Positions 10,767-21,325 of a stretch of DNA of 64,000 bases are shown here, one piece after another (the stretch's first letter is position 1; each line of letters starts with the position of its first letter). Source of the stretch: an uncultured Pelagibacteraceae bacterium (lineage in GTDB: Bacteria; Pseudomonadota; Alphaproteobacteria; Pelagibacterales; Pelagibacteraceae); the NCBI GenBank assembly GCA_902519255.1, contig CABYIV010000004.1, positions 1-64,000 of the forward strand, read 5' to 3'. Below the pieces are notes generated by a model. The model saw only the letters and a program-made list of their open reading frames with translations, was not told where the DNA came from and ran no database searches. A program made the position numbers and the translations under genes.

Positions 10767-11656
10767 TGGATTGGGATAAATTAAAGATATTTCATGCAGT
10801 TGCTGAGGCAGGTAGCTTTACTAGTGCAACAGTAATTCTAAATCTAAGTCAATCTGCAATTAGTAGACAAATTCAATCTTTAGAAGAAGATTTAAAAGTT
10901 AAATTATTTGAACGTCATGCTAGAGGTTTAACACTAACTGAAAATGGTGAATATGTATTTAAAACAGCTCATGAAGTTATCTCCAAATTAAAAGAGGTAG
11001 AAACAACTTTAGGAGATAAAAAACATAAACCATCCGGAAAACTATCAGTAACAACCGTTGTTAGTTTTGGAACAACTTGGCTGACGCCAAGAATACAAGA
11101 ATTTATGCAATTAAATCCAGAAATTGAAGTTGAACTCATATTTGATGATAGGGAGTTAGATTTAAGCACAAGACAAGCAGATATTGGAATATTTATGAGA
11201 AGACCGAAACAACTTAATTATATTCAAAAAAAGCTCATAGATATCAATTATCACATCTACGGATCACCAAAATACTTAGAAAAACATGGATATCCCAAGA
11301 CAGTTAATGACCTAAATAAGCACAACTTTATTTCATTTGGTAGAGGAGCTCCATCACCAGTTTATAATCCAGATTGGGCATTAAAACTTGGAATGAAAGA
11401 TAATAAAAAAAGAAAAACTGTAATGAGAGTGAATAGTGTTTATGGTTTACTATTAGCTGTTCAAAGCGGTGTAGGACTAGCAGCAATTCCAGATTACTTA
11501 ACTGTGAAACAACCAAATATTGTTAAAGTTTTACCAAGCGTTCAAGGTCCAACTACCGAGGCACACTTTGTATATCCTCAATCACTTAAAAATGTTGCTA
11601 GAGTTCAAGCTTTTAGAAACTTCCTTTACAGTAAAATTTCTGAGTGGGAATTTTAA
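10766..11656 (+). CDS. LysR family transcriptional regulator
   Basis: N-terminal HTH LKIFHAVAEAGSFTSATVILNLSQSAISRQIQSLEEDL; overlaps upstream stop. Confidence 0.9.
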   Translation: MDWDKLKIFHAVAEAGSFTSATVILNLSQSAISRQIQSLEEDLKVKLFERHARGLTLTENGEYVFKTAHEVISKLKEVETTLGDKKHKPSGKLSVTTVVSFGTTWLTPRIQEFMQLNPEIEVELIFDDRELDLSTRQADIGIFMRRPKQLNYIQKKLIDINYHIYGSPKYLEKHGYPKTVNDLNKHNFISFGRGAPSPVYNPDWALKLGMKDNKKRKTVMRVNSVYGLLLAVQSGVGLAAIPDYLTVKQPNIVKVLPSVQGPTTEAHFVYPQSLKNVARVQAFRNFLYSKISEWEF

Positions 11657-11689
11657 ATAATTTATCCAAAAAACAGTACTAATTGCGAT

Positions 11690-11748
11690 TGATTATCAAT
11701 TGCGACAATATTGCAATTGATAATCATTTTCATTGAGAATAGTTATCA
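11690..11748. promoter_or_regulatory. Fur-type operator cluster upstream of the iron ABC transporter
   Basis: Perfect 14-bp inverted repeat TGATTATCAATTGC (11690-11703)/GCAATTGATAATCA (11713-11726); 7-1-7 Fur-like sites TGATAATCATTTTCA (11718-11732) and TGAGAATAGTTATCA (11734-11748). Confidence 0.75.
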
Positions 11749-11801
11749 TCCGCATTGCAGGACTAATTACGTTTAATATAAATATAAATTTAAGGAGTAG
11801 A

Positions 11802-12824
11802 ATGAGAAAATTGACAATAATTTCATTGTTTTTTGCTTTAATTTCAAGTTTTACGATTGCAGCTGAGGTCAATATTTTTAGTGCAAGACACTATGATTCT
11901 GACATTCAATTATATGAAAAGTTCACAGCAGCAACAGGAATTAAAGTAAACGTAGTATCAGGTAAAGACAAAGCCCTGCAGAAAAGAATTTCAGAAGAGG
12001 GAGCAGACTGTGTTGGAGATTTATACATCACAGCTGATGCTGGAAGATTAGGTGCATTTGCAGCTAAAGGCATGATGCAAAACGCTGGTTGGTCAAAAGC
12101 TATTAAGGATGCTGTACCTGCACAATTTAGATCTGCTAAATGGACTGGAATAGCTAAGAGAGCAAGAATAATTTATTATTCACCTGAAAGAGTAAATGCA
12201 AATGAACTAAATGGCATGACTTACGAAGGTCTAGCTGATCCAAAATGGAAAGGTAGATTAGTAATAAGAAAATCTAACAACATTTATAACCAGTCTTTAG
12301 TTGCTTCACTAGTTAAGAATAATGGTAAAGCTAAAACTGCAGAATGGTCTAAAGCTGTTGTAGCAAACATGGCTAGAACTCCAAAAGGTAATGACCGTGC
12401 TCAAATCATGGCTGTTGCGGCTGGAGAAGCTGATATTGCTGTTGCAAACACATACTATCATGCGTTGATGTTATCTGGAAAAAAAGGTGCTGAACAACAA
12501 GAAGCAGCAAAAAAAGTAATGCCTTTTTTCCCTAATCAACAAGATAGAGGAACGCACATTAATATTAGTGGAGCTGGTATGCTTAAACATGCACCAAACA
12601 AAGCTAATGCTGTAAAATTAGTTGAGTTTTTATTATCAACAGAGGCTCAAAATCACATTGTAAATAATACTTTTGAGTATCCAATGATCAGTGGTGTAAC
12701 ACCTAATGATTTAGTTCCAGGCAAAGAGATGAACTTTGTAATGGATACTAAAACAAGTGTTAAGTCATACGGTGCAAAACAAGCAGATGCATTAGAAGTA
12801 ATGTTGGCTGCAGGTTGGAAGTAA
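11802..12824 (+). CDS. iron(III) ABC transporter substrate-binding protein (FutA/FbpA-like)
   Basis: Internal start MRKLTIISLFFALISSFTIAAEVNIFSARHYDSD at 11802 preceded by AAGGAG; family motif NIFSARHYDSD; the track start at 11733 lies inside the operator. Confidence 0.9.
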   Translation: MRKLTIISLFFALISSFTIAAEVNIFSARHYDSDIQLYEKFTAATGIKVNVVSGKDKALQKRISEEGADCVGDLYITADAGRLGAFAAKGMMQNAGWSKAIKDAVPAQFRSAKWTGIAKRARIIYYSPERVNANELNGMTYEGLADPKWKGRLVIRKSNNIYNQSLVASLVKNNGKAKTAEWSKAVVANMARTPKGNDRAQIMAVAAGEADIAVANTYYHALMLSGKKGAEQQEAAKKVMPFFPNQQDRGTHINISGAGMLKHAPNKANAVKLVEFLLSTEAQNHIVNNTFEYPMISGVTPNDLVPGKEMNFVMDTKTSVKSYGAKQADALEVMLAAGWK

Positions 12825-12998
12825 ATGATAGCTGTTAAAAAAAAATTTACTACGGAAGTTGATTATAATAAATCTTCCAAAGCATGTCCTGCATGTGCTT
12901 CGGAGTGTGAAAAAATCAATAAACGTGTAAATAATAGAAAATTGTCTGAAATTAAAACTAAGGAGGTTCCGCATATCCTAAAAGTATTTAATTTTTGA
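12825..12998 (+). CDS. 57-aa Cys-rich small ORF, not in supplied ORF track
   Basis: ATG immediately after the SBP stop codon; MIAVKKKFTTEVDYNKSSKACPACASECEKINKRVNNRKLSEIKTKEVPHILKVFNF*; CxxCxxxC motif. Confidence 0.5.
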   Translation: MIAVKKKFTTEVDYNKSSKACPACASECEKINKRVNNRKLSEIKTKEVPHILKVFNF

Positions 12999-13011
12999 TT
13001 TTCTAAAGTTT

Positions 13012-13045
13012 GTGCCTATGGTTTGGTCTCCTAAGCCATGGGCAC
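13012..13045 (+). terminator. intercistronic hairpin between iron SBP/small ORF and permease
   Basis: 13-bp stem with G-U pairs: GTGCCTATGGTTT (13012-13024), loop GGTCTCCT, AAGCCATGGGCAC (13033-13045), followed by TTTTGATTTT. Confidence 0.65.
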
Positions 13046-13081
13046 TTTTGATTTTCATGATTATAAGGCGGATTATAATAT

Positions 13082-14692
13082 ATGAAATTTAATTCCTGGT
13101 ACCTTTCTTCATTTTTAGTTTCATTTGTTGTTGCAATTCCAATTTTAACTGTGTTTGCAAGTTTCTTCCAAGAAACAACTAATTACTTTGATATTTTAAA
13201 AAATACATTTTTAATTGAATATATTTATAATTCCTTAATATTACTTTTAGGAGTTTTAGTTCTTACATTATTCTTAGGTGTTGGCAGTGCATATGTAGTT
13301 TCATTTTATGATTTTCCAGGCGTTAAATTTTTTAAATGGGCTTTAATATTATCTTTTGCAGTACCTGCTTACATTTATGCTTATTCATTAACTGCTTTTT
13401 TTGAAAACTTTGGAACACTATACTCAATATTGAAATCTTTATTTGGACCTGGTGAATATAATCAATCCATTCCAAAATTTGATGGTATGCTTGGTGCTAT
13501 TTTTTCCATTTCTTTTTCACTATTTGGATATGTTTACGTTTTAACTAGAGCATCTTTTCATTATCAGTCTCAAAATTTAATAGAATTAGGACAAAATCTA
13601 GGTTTTTCAAAATATAAATCTTTCTTTAAAATCATTTTACCATCTGCAAGACCAGCGATAGTTGCGGGTTTAGCATTAGTTGCTATGGAAACATTATCAG
13701 ATTTTGGAGCAGTATCATTTTTTGGAATAGCAACTCTTACTACTGGAATATATGATTCATGGATATCTTTTGATGATTTAGCTTTTGCAAATCAACTCTC
13801 ATTTTTTTTACTATTATTTATTCTAGGACTTTTTTTTATTGAGAATATCTCAAGAAAAAAAGCTCAATATCACTCTCCAGTTAAGGGAGGAATCAAAGAA
13901 AAGAAGAAAATTAAATTAAACTTTTCAAAAGGTTTTTTAGCATTCGGATTTTGTTTTTTAGTTTTTTTAGTCAGTTTTTTATTCCCTGTTTTACAAATGT
14001 TGTATTGGACAATAATTTTTCCAAAAAATTTATTTGATTTAAATACTTTTCAATTATTTATAAACACAATTTACCTGGTATTTTTATCAAGTGTTGTTCT
14101 AGTAATTTTTTCTTTTATTTCAAATTATGGAAACAGAGTAACTAAAAGTAAATTCTTAAATTATCTTACAACATTTTCTATTACTGGTTATGCAATCCCT
14201 GGTGTAATTTTAGCTGTAGCATTCATCACTTTTATTGCTTGGTTTGATAATACTTTTATAAAAGCCTTTGAATTTAATTCTATAAAGAAAGTATTTATAG
14301 GATCTATTTTTGGTTTAGTAATAGTTTATTTTATCAGATTTTATTCATTAGCTTATAACGGTTTGAAAACTGGTTATGAAAGAATAAATAGGTCAATTGA
14401 TGAAAGTTCTTATCTTCTTGGTTACTCGAAAATAAAAACCTTTTTAGGAATTCATGTTCCTTATTTAAAAAATTCTGTTTTTCTTATAGGGATATTGATT
14501 ACTATAGAAGTAATAAAAGAATTACCTATAACTTTGATATTGAGACCATTTAACTTTGAAACATTTGCTACAACGGCATATATTTTTGCATCTCAAGATC
14601 TCTTAGAAGCTGCAGCAGTTCCATCATTATTCTTGATATTAATTGCAAGTACATTTATTTTGATTACGTCTAAATTTATTTTGAAAGACTAA
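13082..14692 (+). CDS. iron(III) ABC transporter permease (FutB/FbpB-like)
   Basis: 536 aa, two-fold repeated TM domains; LGFSKYKSFFKIILPSARPAIVAGLALVAMETLSDFGAVSFFG. Confidence 0.9.
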   Translation: MKFNSWYLSSFLVSFVVAIPILTVFASFFQETTNYFDILKNTFLIEYIYNSLILLLGVLVLTLFLGVGSAYVVSFYDFPGVKFFKWALILSFAVPAYIYAYSLTAFFENFGTLYSILKSLFGPGEYNQSIPKFDGMLGAIFSISFSLFGYVYVLTRASFHYQSQNLIELGQNLGFSKYKSFFKIILPSARPAIVAGLALVAMETLSDFGAVSFFGIATLTTGIYDSWISFDDLAFANQLSFFLLLFILGLFFIENISRKKAQYHSPVKGGIKEKKKIKLNFSKGFLAFGFCFLVFLVSFLFPVLQMLYWTIIFPKNLFDLNTFQLFINTIYLVFLSSVVLVIFSFISNYGNRVTKSKFLNYLTTFSITGYAIPGVILAVAFITFIAWFDNTFIKAFEFNSIKKVFIGSIFGLVIVYFIRFYSLAYNGLKTGYERINRSIDESSYLLGYSKIKTFLGIHVPYLKNSVFLIGILITIEVIKELPITLILRPFNFETFATTAYIFASQDLLEAAAVPSLFLILIASTFILITSKFILKD

Positions 14693-15747
14693 TGGCTAAT
14701 AATTTTTTTGAAATTGAAAATGTATCTTTTGCAGCTGGTGGGAAAAATAAAGTTAATAATGTTTCTTTAAAAATTGAAAATGAAGGTGAAATTGTATGTT
14801 TACTTGGTCCATCTGGCATAGGTAAAACCACAATATTAAGAACTATTGCAGGTTTAGAAAAAATTAATAAAGGTAAAATTAATCTAAAAGGCAGAACAAT
14901 TTCTTCTAAAAATATTCATATCGAACCAGAAAATCGTAATATTGCTCTATCATTTCAAGAGAACAGCTTATTTCCTCATTACAATATAGAAAAAAATATT
15001 AATCTTGGCTCAGATAGAGTGAAAGATGATAAAAAAATACAAACTAAAGAAGTAATTAATTTTTTAAACTTAAACAAAATATTAAATAAATTTCCGCATG
15101 AGATAAGTGCTGGCGAAGCCCAAAGAGCATCTCTAGCAAGATCTTTAGTTTCTCAACCTGATTTATTAATGCTTGATGAGCCATTATCTAATGTAGATCA
15201 AAGTTTTAAGGAGGAAATTCAAGTTGAATTAAAACAAATTTTAACAAATTCTAAAATAACTACAATAATTGTAACACACGACTCTTATGAAGCTTTTTAT
15301 CTAGGCAGTAAATGTGGAATAATATTAGATGGTGAATTAAAGCAATATGATGATCCATATAACGTTTATCATTTACCAAATTCAGTAGAAGTAGTTAATT
15401 TTTTAAATAGAGGTACATTAATACCAGCAGAAGTTACTAGTCCGAAAAGTCTTGAAAATGAAGATTTAGGTACAATAACTGGAAATTTCGCTAGACCGTT
15501 TCCAATAGGATCTAAAGTAAAACTATTAATACAGCCAGAAGACTTACAACATGATGATGCAAGCAATCTTAAACTTGAAGTAGTAGATAGAAAATTCAGA
15601 GGATCAAATTTTATTTATACATTAAAAACATTAAGTAATAAATTAATACCAGTTTTTGTGCATTCTCATCATATTCATCAACATGAAGTTGATGAAAAAT
15701 TTGGTATAAAAAGACCCATCCATATCGATCATATTGTCTGCTTTTAA
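14692..15747 (+). CDS. iron(III) ABC transporter ATP-binding protein
   Basis: Walker A LGPSGIGKTT, signature ISAGEAQRASLARSL, Walker B LLMLDEPLSNVD. Confidence 0.9.
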   Translation: MANNFFEIENVSFAAGGKNKVNNVSLKIENEGEIVCLLGPSGIGKTTILRTIAGLEKINKGKINLKGRTISSKNIHIEPENRNIALSFQENSLFPHYNIEKNINLGSDRVKDDKKIQTKEVINFLNLNKILNKFPHEISAGEAQRASLARSLVSQPDLLMLDEPLSNVDQSFKEEIQVELKQILTNSKITTIIVTHDSYEAFYLGSKCGIILDGELKQYDDPYNVYHLPNSVEVVNFLNRGTLIPAEVTSPKSLENEDLGTITGNFARPFPIGSKVKLLIQPEDLQHDDASNLKLEVVDRKFRGSNFIYTLKTLSNKLIPVFVHSHHIHQHEVDEKFGIKRPIHIDHIVCF

Positions 15748-15773
15748 ATTTAATTGTATAAATCACTTTAAGT

Positions 15774-18212
15774 ATGAAGGAGTTACCAAAAAGTACTAAG
15801 GTAGTAGTTATAGGCGGAGGTGTTGCGGGAACATCTTGTGCTTATCATTTAGCTAAATTTGGTTGGAAAGATGTAATATTACTTGAAAGAGATCAATTAA
15901 CATCAGGAACTACTTGGCACGCCGCTGGTCTTCTAGGTCAATTAGGTGCATCATCTACAATTACCAAAATTAGAAAATACTCTTTAGATCTTTATAAAGA
16001 ATTAGAAAAGACTACGGGATTATCAACTGGTATGAAGCAAAATGGTGCAATTACAGTTGCATCTACTAAAGAAAGAATGCAAGAATTGCTAAGACAAGCA
16101 ACGACTGCACAATTGTCTGATGTTGAAGTAGAGGTCTTAGATCACAAAAGACTAAAAGAATTATATCCAGTGATTCATAGTGAAGATCTTGTAGGTGGTG
16201 TTTACATGCCAAAAGATGGACAGGCAGATCCTGTTGGAGTTACTAACGTGCTTGCAAAAGCTGCAAGAATGGAAGGTGCTCAAATCTTTGAAAAAACTCC
16301 TGTAAAAAAAATACTTACAAAGAATTCAAGAATAAGTGGAGTAGAGACAGAAAAAGGTATTATAGATTGTGAGTATGTAGTTATGGCTACAGGAATGTGG
16401 TCAAGACAATTAGGTGAAGAAATAAATGTTAGTGTTCCTTTATACCCAAATGAACACTTTTATATAATCACTGAACCAATGAAAGATTTACCTCAAAATC
16501 TTCCTGTTTTAAGAGATTATAATGCTTGTTTATATTTGAAAGAAGATGCAGGGAAAATACTTGTTGGAATTTTTGAACCAAATGCAAAACCAGCATTTAA
16601 GGAGACGGGAAGAGTACCTGATGATTTTTCTTTTGGCGAACTTCCTGATGATTTTGATCATTTTGAACCGTATTTAGAAAAGTCATTTCATAGATTACCA
16701 ATGTTAGAAAGTGCAGGAATTAGAAAATTTTTCTCAGGTCCAGAATCTTTCACCCCAGATACACAATATTTATTAGGAGAAACTCCTGAAGTAAAAAATT
16801 TATATACATGTTGTGGTTTTAATAGCATAGGAATTGCTAGCTCAGGAGGAGCGGGCAGAGTAACAGCTGAATGGATGATGAACGGACATATAAATGAGGA
16901 TTTATTTTCATTAGATATTAAAAGATTTCAGAAATTTCACTCTTCAAAAAACTTTATTATGGAAAGAGTTACAGAAACACTCGGCGATTTGTATGGAATG
17001 CATTGGCCATTTAAACAGCACAATACATCAAGAAATCAAAAGCTTTTACCTTATCACGAGGAATTAAAAAATGCTGGAGCTTGTTTTGGAGTTGCAGGAG
17101 GTTTTGAAAGACCAATGTGGTATTCATTAAATGGTAAAGAGCCTAAGTACGAATATAGTTTTAATTATCAAAATTGGTACCCATCAGCAAAGCATGAAAC
17201 TGTAAATGCAAGAAAAAATGTTGGACTTTTTGATTTTTCAACTTTTTCAAAGTTTGATTTAAAAGGGGATAAAACTCATCAAGAACTTCAAAAGTTATGT
17301 ACCGCTAACATAAAAAATGAAATTGGTAAAACAACATATACTCATATGCTGAATGAAGATGGTGGAATAGAAACAGATTTAACTGTTGTATGTATGGATA
17401 AAAACTTTTTTAGAGTTGTAAGCTCTGCAGCCACAAGAGAACACGATAAATACCATATCTTAAAATATTTAGATGAAGACGTATCTTTTAAAGATGTAAC
17501 AGAAGATATTTGTTGTTTAGGATTGTTTGGTCCAAAGAGTAGAGAGATGATCTCGAAAATAAGCAATGATGATTTTAGTAACGATAAATTTAAGTTTGGA
17601 ACTGGAAAGTTCATAATGATAAATGGTGTTAAAGTTTGGGCTCAACGACTTTCTTACGTAGGTGAATTAGGATTTGAGCTTTATGTTGACTCAAGTTTAG
17701 CTAAGGATTTATATGAAATTCTAATTGAAAAGGGGAAAAACTTCGAAATATCTCATTGTGGAATGCATGCAATGGATATTATGAGAATGGAAAGTGGATT
17801 TGTTCACTGGGGACATGATATTTCGCCAGAAGAAAATCAGTATCAAGCAGGTTTAAAATTTGCAATTAGTTATAAGAAAAATGTAAACTTTATTGGAAAA
17901 GATGCTCTATTAAAAATTAAAGACCAAAAATTAGATAAGAGAATGATGATGTTTACTCTTAAAGATAGCAAACCTGGTGAGCCACTTTTACTACATGAAG
18001 AACCTATTTATATGGATGACAAAATAATTGGCAGAACAACTTCAGGAAATTATTCTTTTTGTTATGATAAAAATCTTTCATTTGGATATGTCAATTCTGG
18101 AAATACAGTTGAAACATTAAAAGACAAAAATATATACATTGAAATTGAAAAACAAAAATATCCAGTTGAGGTATTAGAAAAACCTTTAAACAATAAGGAT
18201 TTTAAGAACTAA
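15774..18212 (+). CDS. FAD-dependent dimethylglycine/sarcosine dehydrogenase-like protein, second paralog
   Basis: 812 aa; [40 protein letters not shown]-like C-terminus (GELGFELYVD). Confidence 0.85.
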   Translation: MKELPKSTKVVVIGGGVAGTSCAYHLAKFGWKDVILLERDQLTSGTTWHAAGLLGQLGASSTITKIRKYSLDLYKELEKTTGLSTGMKQNGAITVASTKERMQELLRQATTAQLSDVEVEVLDHKRLKELYPVIHSEDLVGGVYMPKDGQADPVGVTNVLAKAARMEGAQIFEKTPVKKILTKNSRISGVETEKGIIDCEYVVMATGMWSRQLGEEINVSVPLYPNEHFYIITEPMKDLPQNLPVLRDYNACLYLKEDAGKILVGIFEPNAKPAFKETGRVPDDFSFGELPDDFDHFEPYLEKSFHRLPMLESAGIRKFFSGPESFTPDTQYLLGETPEVKNLYTCCGFNSIGIASSGGAGRVTAEWMMNGHINEDLFSLDIKRFQKFHSSKNFIMERVTETLGDLYGMHWPFKQHNTSRNQKLLPYHEELKNAGACFGVAGGFERPMWYSLNGKEPKYEYSFNYQNWYPSAKHETVNARKNVGLFDFSTFSKFDLKGDKTHQELQKLCTANIKNEIGKTTYTHMLNEDGGIETDLTVVCMDKNFFRVVSSAATREHDKYHILKYLDEDVSFKDVTEDICCLGLFGPKSREMISKISNDDFSNDKFKFGTGKFIMINGVKVWAQRLSYVGELGFELYVDSSLAKDLYEILIEKGKNFEISHCGMHAMDIMRMESGFVHWGHDISPEENQYQAGLKFAISYKKNVNFIGKDALLKIKDQKLDKRMMMFTLKDSKPGEPLLLHEEPIYMDDKIIGRTTSGNYSFCYDKNLSFGYVNSGNTVETLKDKNIYIEIEKQKYPVEVLEKPLNNKDFKN

Positions 18213-19083
18213 GTTTCTTTTTTCTACTCTCGGCCTGAACAAATAAAACTCCAAAAACTATTATTCCAATAACTCCAAAAGTTTTATTAAAATCAAATGG
18301 TACCCCAAATATATAAAAATTGATTAAAGTTGACCAAATTAATTGAGAATATTGAAAATTAGTTACAAATGATAAATTAGATAGCTGAATTGCAAATATA
18401 ATTAAAAGATGACTAGCAAAACCCAATCCACCAAGAAATATCAACCAAACCCACAGTTTTTTATTCTCAATAGGAGTCCAATCTAATATTACATAAATTG
18501 AGAAAACAATGGTCCCTAAAATAGCAGCATAAAATAAAGCTACTAAAGGATCATTATTACCAGAGATAAATTTTGTAAAAAATTGATACAATGCCCAACA
18601 TACTGGAGGCACCAATGGAAAAATTAAGTCTACACTTATAACTTTCATACTTGGACTCATTGAATAAATTATACACCCGAAACTTAACAACATTAAAATA
18701 ATACCTTTGGGTGAAAGAATATCTTTTAAAAATAATGCTGTTAAAATTGATACTATTAAAGGTGCTGAGAAGAAAACTACATAGATATCTACAAGGTCAA
18801 ATTTTTGTAAAGAATGAATGAAAAAAAAAGTAGCAAAAACCATGAGGATTGATCGAATGATATTAATATTAAAATTTCTTTTTAAGTTTAACTTAGGTTT
18901 TAATATTGCAAATAAAATTAAAATAATAACAAAGTGAAAAAAAAATCTACCCCAAATTACTTGATTTAATGGCATTAATGTCCCTAGATATTTTGCAGTA
19001 GAATCTTGGCAAACTAAAATAAAAAATCCAGATATAGATAAAATTATAACTTTTGTAATAGATTTATTTTTAAGAAAATTCAT
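18202..19083 (-). CDS. EamA/DMT family transporter
   Basis: 293 aa, about 10 TM; LVPPVCWALYQFFTKFISGNNDPLVALFYAAILGTIV. Confidence 0.8.
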   Translation of the reverse strand: MNFLKNKSITKVIILSISGFFILVCQDSTAKYLGTLMPLNQVIWGRFFFHFVIILILFAILKPKLNLKRNFNINIIRSILMVFATFFFIHSLQKFDLVDIYVVFFSAPLIVSILTALFLKDILSPKGIILMLLSFGCIIYSMSPSMKVISVDLIFPLVPPVCWALYQFFTKFISGNNDPLVALFYAAILGTIVFSIYVILDWTPIENKKLWVWLIFLGGLGFASHLLIIFAIQLSNLSFVTNFQYSQLIWSTLINFYIFGVPFDFNKTFGVIGIIVFGVLFVQAESRKKKLSS

Positions 19084-19098
19084 AATTTTGATTAAATT

Positions 19099-20172
19099 TT
19101 AGACTGAACTAAGATTATCTAAAATTTTTTTTGAACATTGTTCTGTGTTACTAGAGCCTTGAAGATCTTTTGTTCGACCGTCTTTATCTTTAAGAGTTAA
19201 TTCAATTGATTTTACTATTCTATCAGAAGCTTCTTTTTCACCTAAGTAATCTAACATCATTGCAGCTGACCAAATCTGTCCCACTGGATTAGCTATCCCT
19301 TGGCCGGCAATATCTGGTGCCGATCCATGAACGGGTTCAAATAATGATGGGTATTTATTTGTTGGATTAATATTACCAGAAGGTGCAATTCCAATAGTTC
19401 CAGTACAAGCAGGTCCTAGATCTGATAAAATATCTCCAAAAAGGTTCGATGCAACTATTACATCAAAGCGTTCAGGGCTTAAAACAAATCTAGCTGCTAA
19501 TATATCAATATGGTATTGATCTGTTTCTACATCAGAGAAATTTTTCTTATTCTCATTAAATCTTTCATCCCAATAAGGCATAGTAATTGATATTCCATTT
19601 GATTTTGTAGCACTTGTTAGTTTTTTTCTTTTTCTTTTTTTAGCTAATTCAAATGCAAATTGTTGAACTCTATCTATTCCATATTTGGACATTATTGTTT
19701 CTTGAATAACAACTTCTCTATCAGTTCCCTGATACATTTTTCCGCCAACTGATGAATATTCTCCTTCGGTATTTTCTCTAACAATTATCATATCAATATC
19801 ACCTGGCTTTTTATTAGCTAATGGTGCATTTACACCTTCAAAAAGTTTTACAGGTCTTAAATTTATAAATTGATCAAACTCTCTTCTAAATTTTAATAAT
19901 GATCCCCAAAGTGTTATGTGGTCAGGGTATTTATCTGGCATACCAACTGCACCAAAGAAAATTGCATCGTGCTTAGTTAATTTATTTTTCCAGTCATCCG
20001 GCATCATTTTTCCATGCTTTTCGTAATAATCACATGATGCAAAATTATAATCTTCTATATTCAATTTGAATTGATGTTGTTGAGAAATTTCTTTTAATAT
20101 TTTTTGTGCTTCAGGTACAACTTCTTTACCAATACCGTCACCGGCAATTGATGCTATTGAATATTCTTTCAT
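19099..20172 (-). CDS. tartrate/D-malate dehydrogenase-like (isocitrate/isopropylmalate DH family)
   Basis: [61 protein letters not shown]. Confidence 0.85.
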   Translation of the reverse strand: MKEYSIASIAGDGIGKEVVPEAQKILKEISQQHQFKLNIEDYNFASCDYYEKHGKMMPDDWKNKLTKHDAIFFGAVGMPDKYPDHITLWGSLLKFRREFDQFINLRPVKLFEGVNAPLANKKPGDIDMIIVRENTEGEYSSVGGKMYQGTDREVVIQETIMSKYGIDRVQQFAFELAKKRKRKKLTSATKSNGISITMPYWDERFNENKKNFSDVETDQYHIDILAARFVLSPERFDVIVASNLFGDILSDLGPACTGTIGIAPSGNINPTNKYPSLFEPVHGSAPDIAGQGIANPVGQIWSAAMMLDYLGEKEASDRIVKSIELTLKDKDGRTKDLQGSSNTEQCSKKILDNLSSV

Positions 20173-21221
20173 TTTACAAATGTATCGTTAAATTGCTTTG
20201 TAACTCTTACAAAAGTTGTACATTTACTTAATTGTTTTAATGAGGGTGCTCCAACATATGTGCAACTACTTCTCACACCTCCTAATATATTTAAAATTGT
20301 ATCGTTAATTTTACCACGATACTTAACTCTTACTGTTCTACCTTCACTGCTTCTATAATCAGATAAACCACCATAATGTTTTTTGTTAGCTGTTTCAGAA
20401 CTTGATCCATAAAATTCTATATATTTTGAACCGTTAGATTTTACTAATTTTCCTTTACCTTCATCGTGACCTGCAAACATTCCCCCAAGCATAACAAAAT
20501 CAGCTCCACCACCAAATGCTTTAGCAACGTCACCTGGGCATGTACATCCACCATCAGCAATTATATGTGCACCTAATCCATGAGCTGCATCAGCACATTC
20601 TATCACTGCACTTAACTGTGGATAGCCAACACCAGTTTGTATGCGTGTAGTACAGACACTTCCTGGTCCAATTCCAACTTTAACAATATCTGCACCTGAT
20701 AAAATTAATTCTTGAGTCATATCAGCTGTAACAACATTACCAGCAATTATTGTTTTTGTTGGATATTTATCTCGAACAGATTTTAAAAATTTACTAAAAT
20801 GTTCTGAGTAACCGTTTGCAACATCAATACAAATGAACTTAATAAAACTAAATTCTTTTAAAACTTTATCTAAATTTTGAAAATCTTCTTTTTTTGTCCC
20901 TATACTTAAAGCAACATTTGGATATATTGATTTAATTTTTTTAAATTGTTTAATTTTTTTTACATCATGTTGTTTTGTTAAACATGTGATCATTCCATAT
21001 TCAGATAATTTTTCGGCAACACCAAGTACGCCTACACCATCCATATTGGCTGCCATAATAGGAATTCCAGACCATTCGTTTTTACTATATTTAAAACGAT
21101 AAGTTCTCTTTAGATTTACATCTTTTCTACTTTTAAGAGTGCTTCTTTTAGGTCTAAAAAGTACATCGGAATAATCTAGTTTTAGCTCTTCTTCAATTCT
21201 CACAAAAATGAAGGTATACAT
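20169..21221 (-). CDS. guaC: GMP reductase / IMP dehydrogenase family
   Basis: [60 protein letters not shown]; start codon uncertain. Confidence 0.8.
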   Translation of the reverse strand: MYTFIFVRIEEELKLDYSDVLFRPKRSTLKSRKDVNLKRTYRFKYSKNEWSGIPIMAANMDGVGVLGVAEKLSEYGMITCLTKQHDVKKIKQFKKIKSIYPNVALSIGTKKEDFQNLDKVLKEFSFIKFICIDVANGYSEHFSKFLKSVRDKYPTKTIIAGNVVTADMTQELILSGADIVKVGIGPGSVCTTRIQTGVGYPQLSAVIECADAAHGLGAHIIADGGCTCPGDVAKAFGGGADFVMLGGMFAGHDEGKGKLVKSNGSKYIEFYGSSSETANKKHYGGLSDYRSSEGRTVRVKYRGKINDTILNILGGVRSSCTYVGAPSLKQLSKCTTFVRVTKQFNDTFVK

Positions 21222-21325
21222 CCAATGAATAATAATTCAATTTAATAATTGATCTTATTAACGTTGTATTTTAACAATTTTAAAATTACTGATTGAATTA
21301 TAAAAATATAAATTAAAATAAATAA

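Noticed and set aside
12792-12974. Minus-strand 60-aa ORF in the iron operon
   Set aside because: Antisense to the sense-strand small ORF that fits the operon layout; no initiation context noted.
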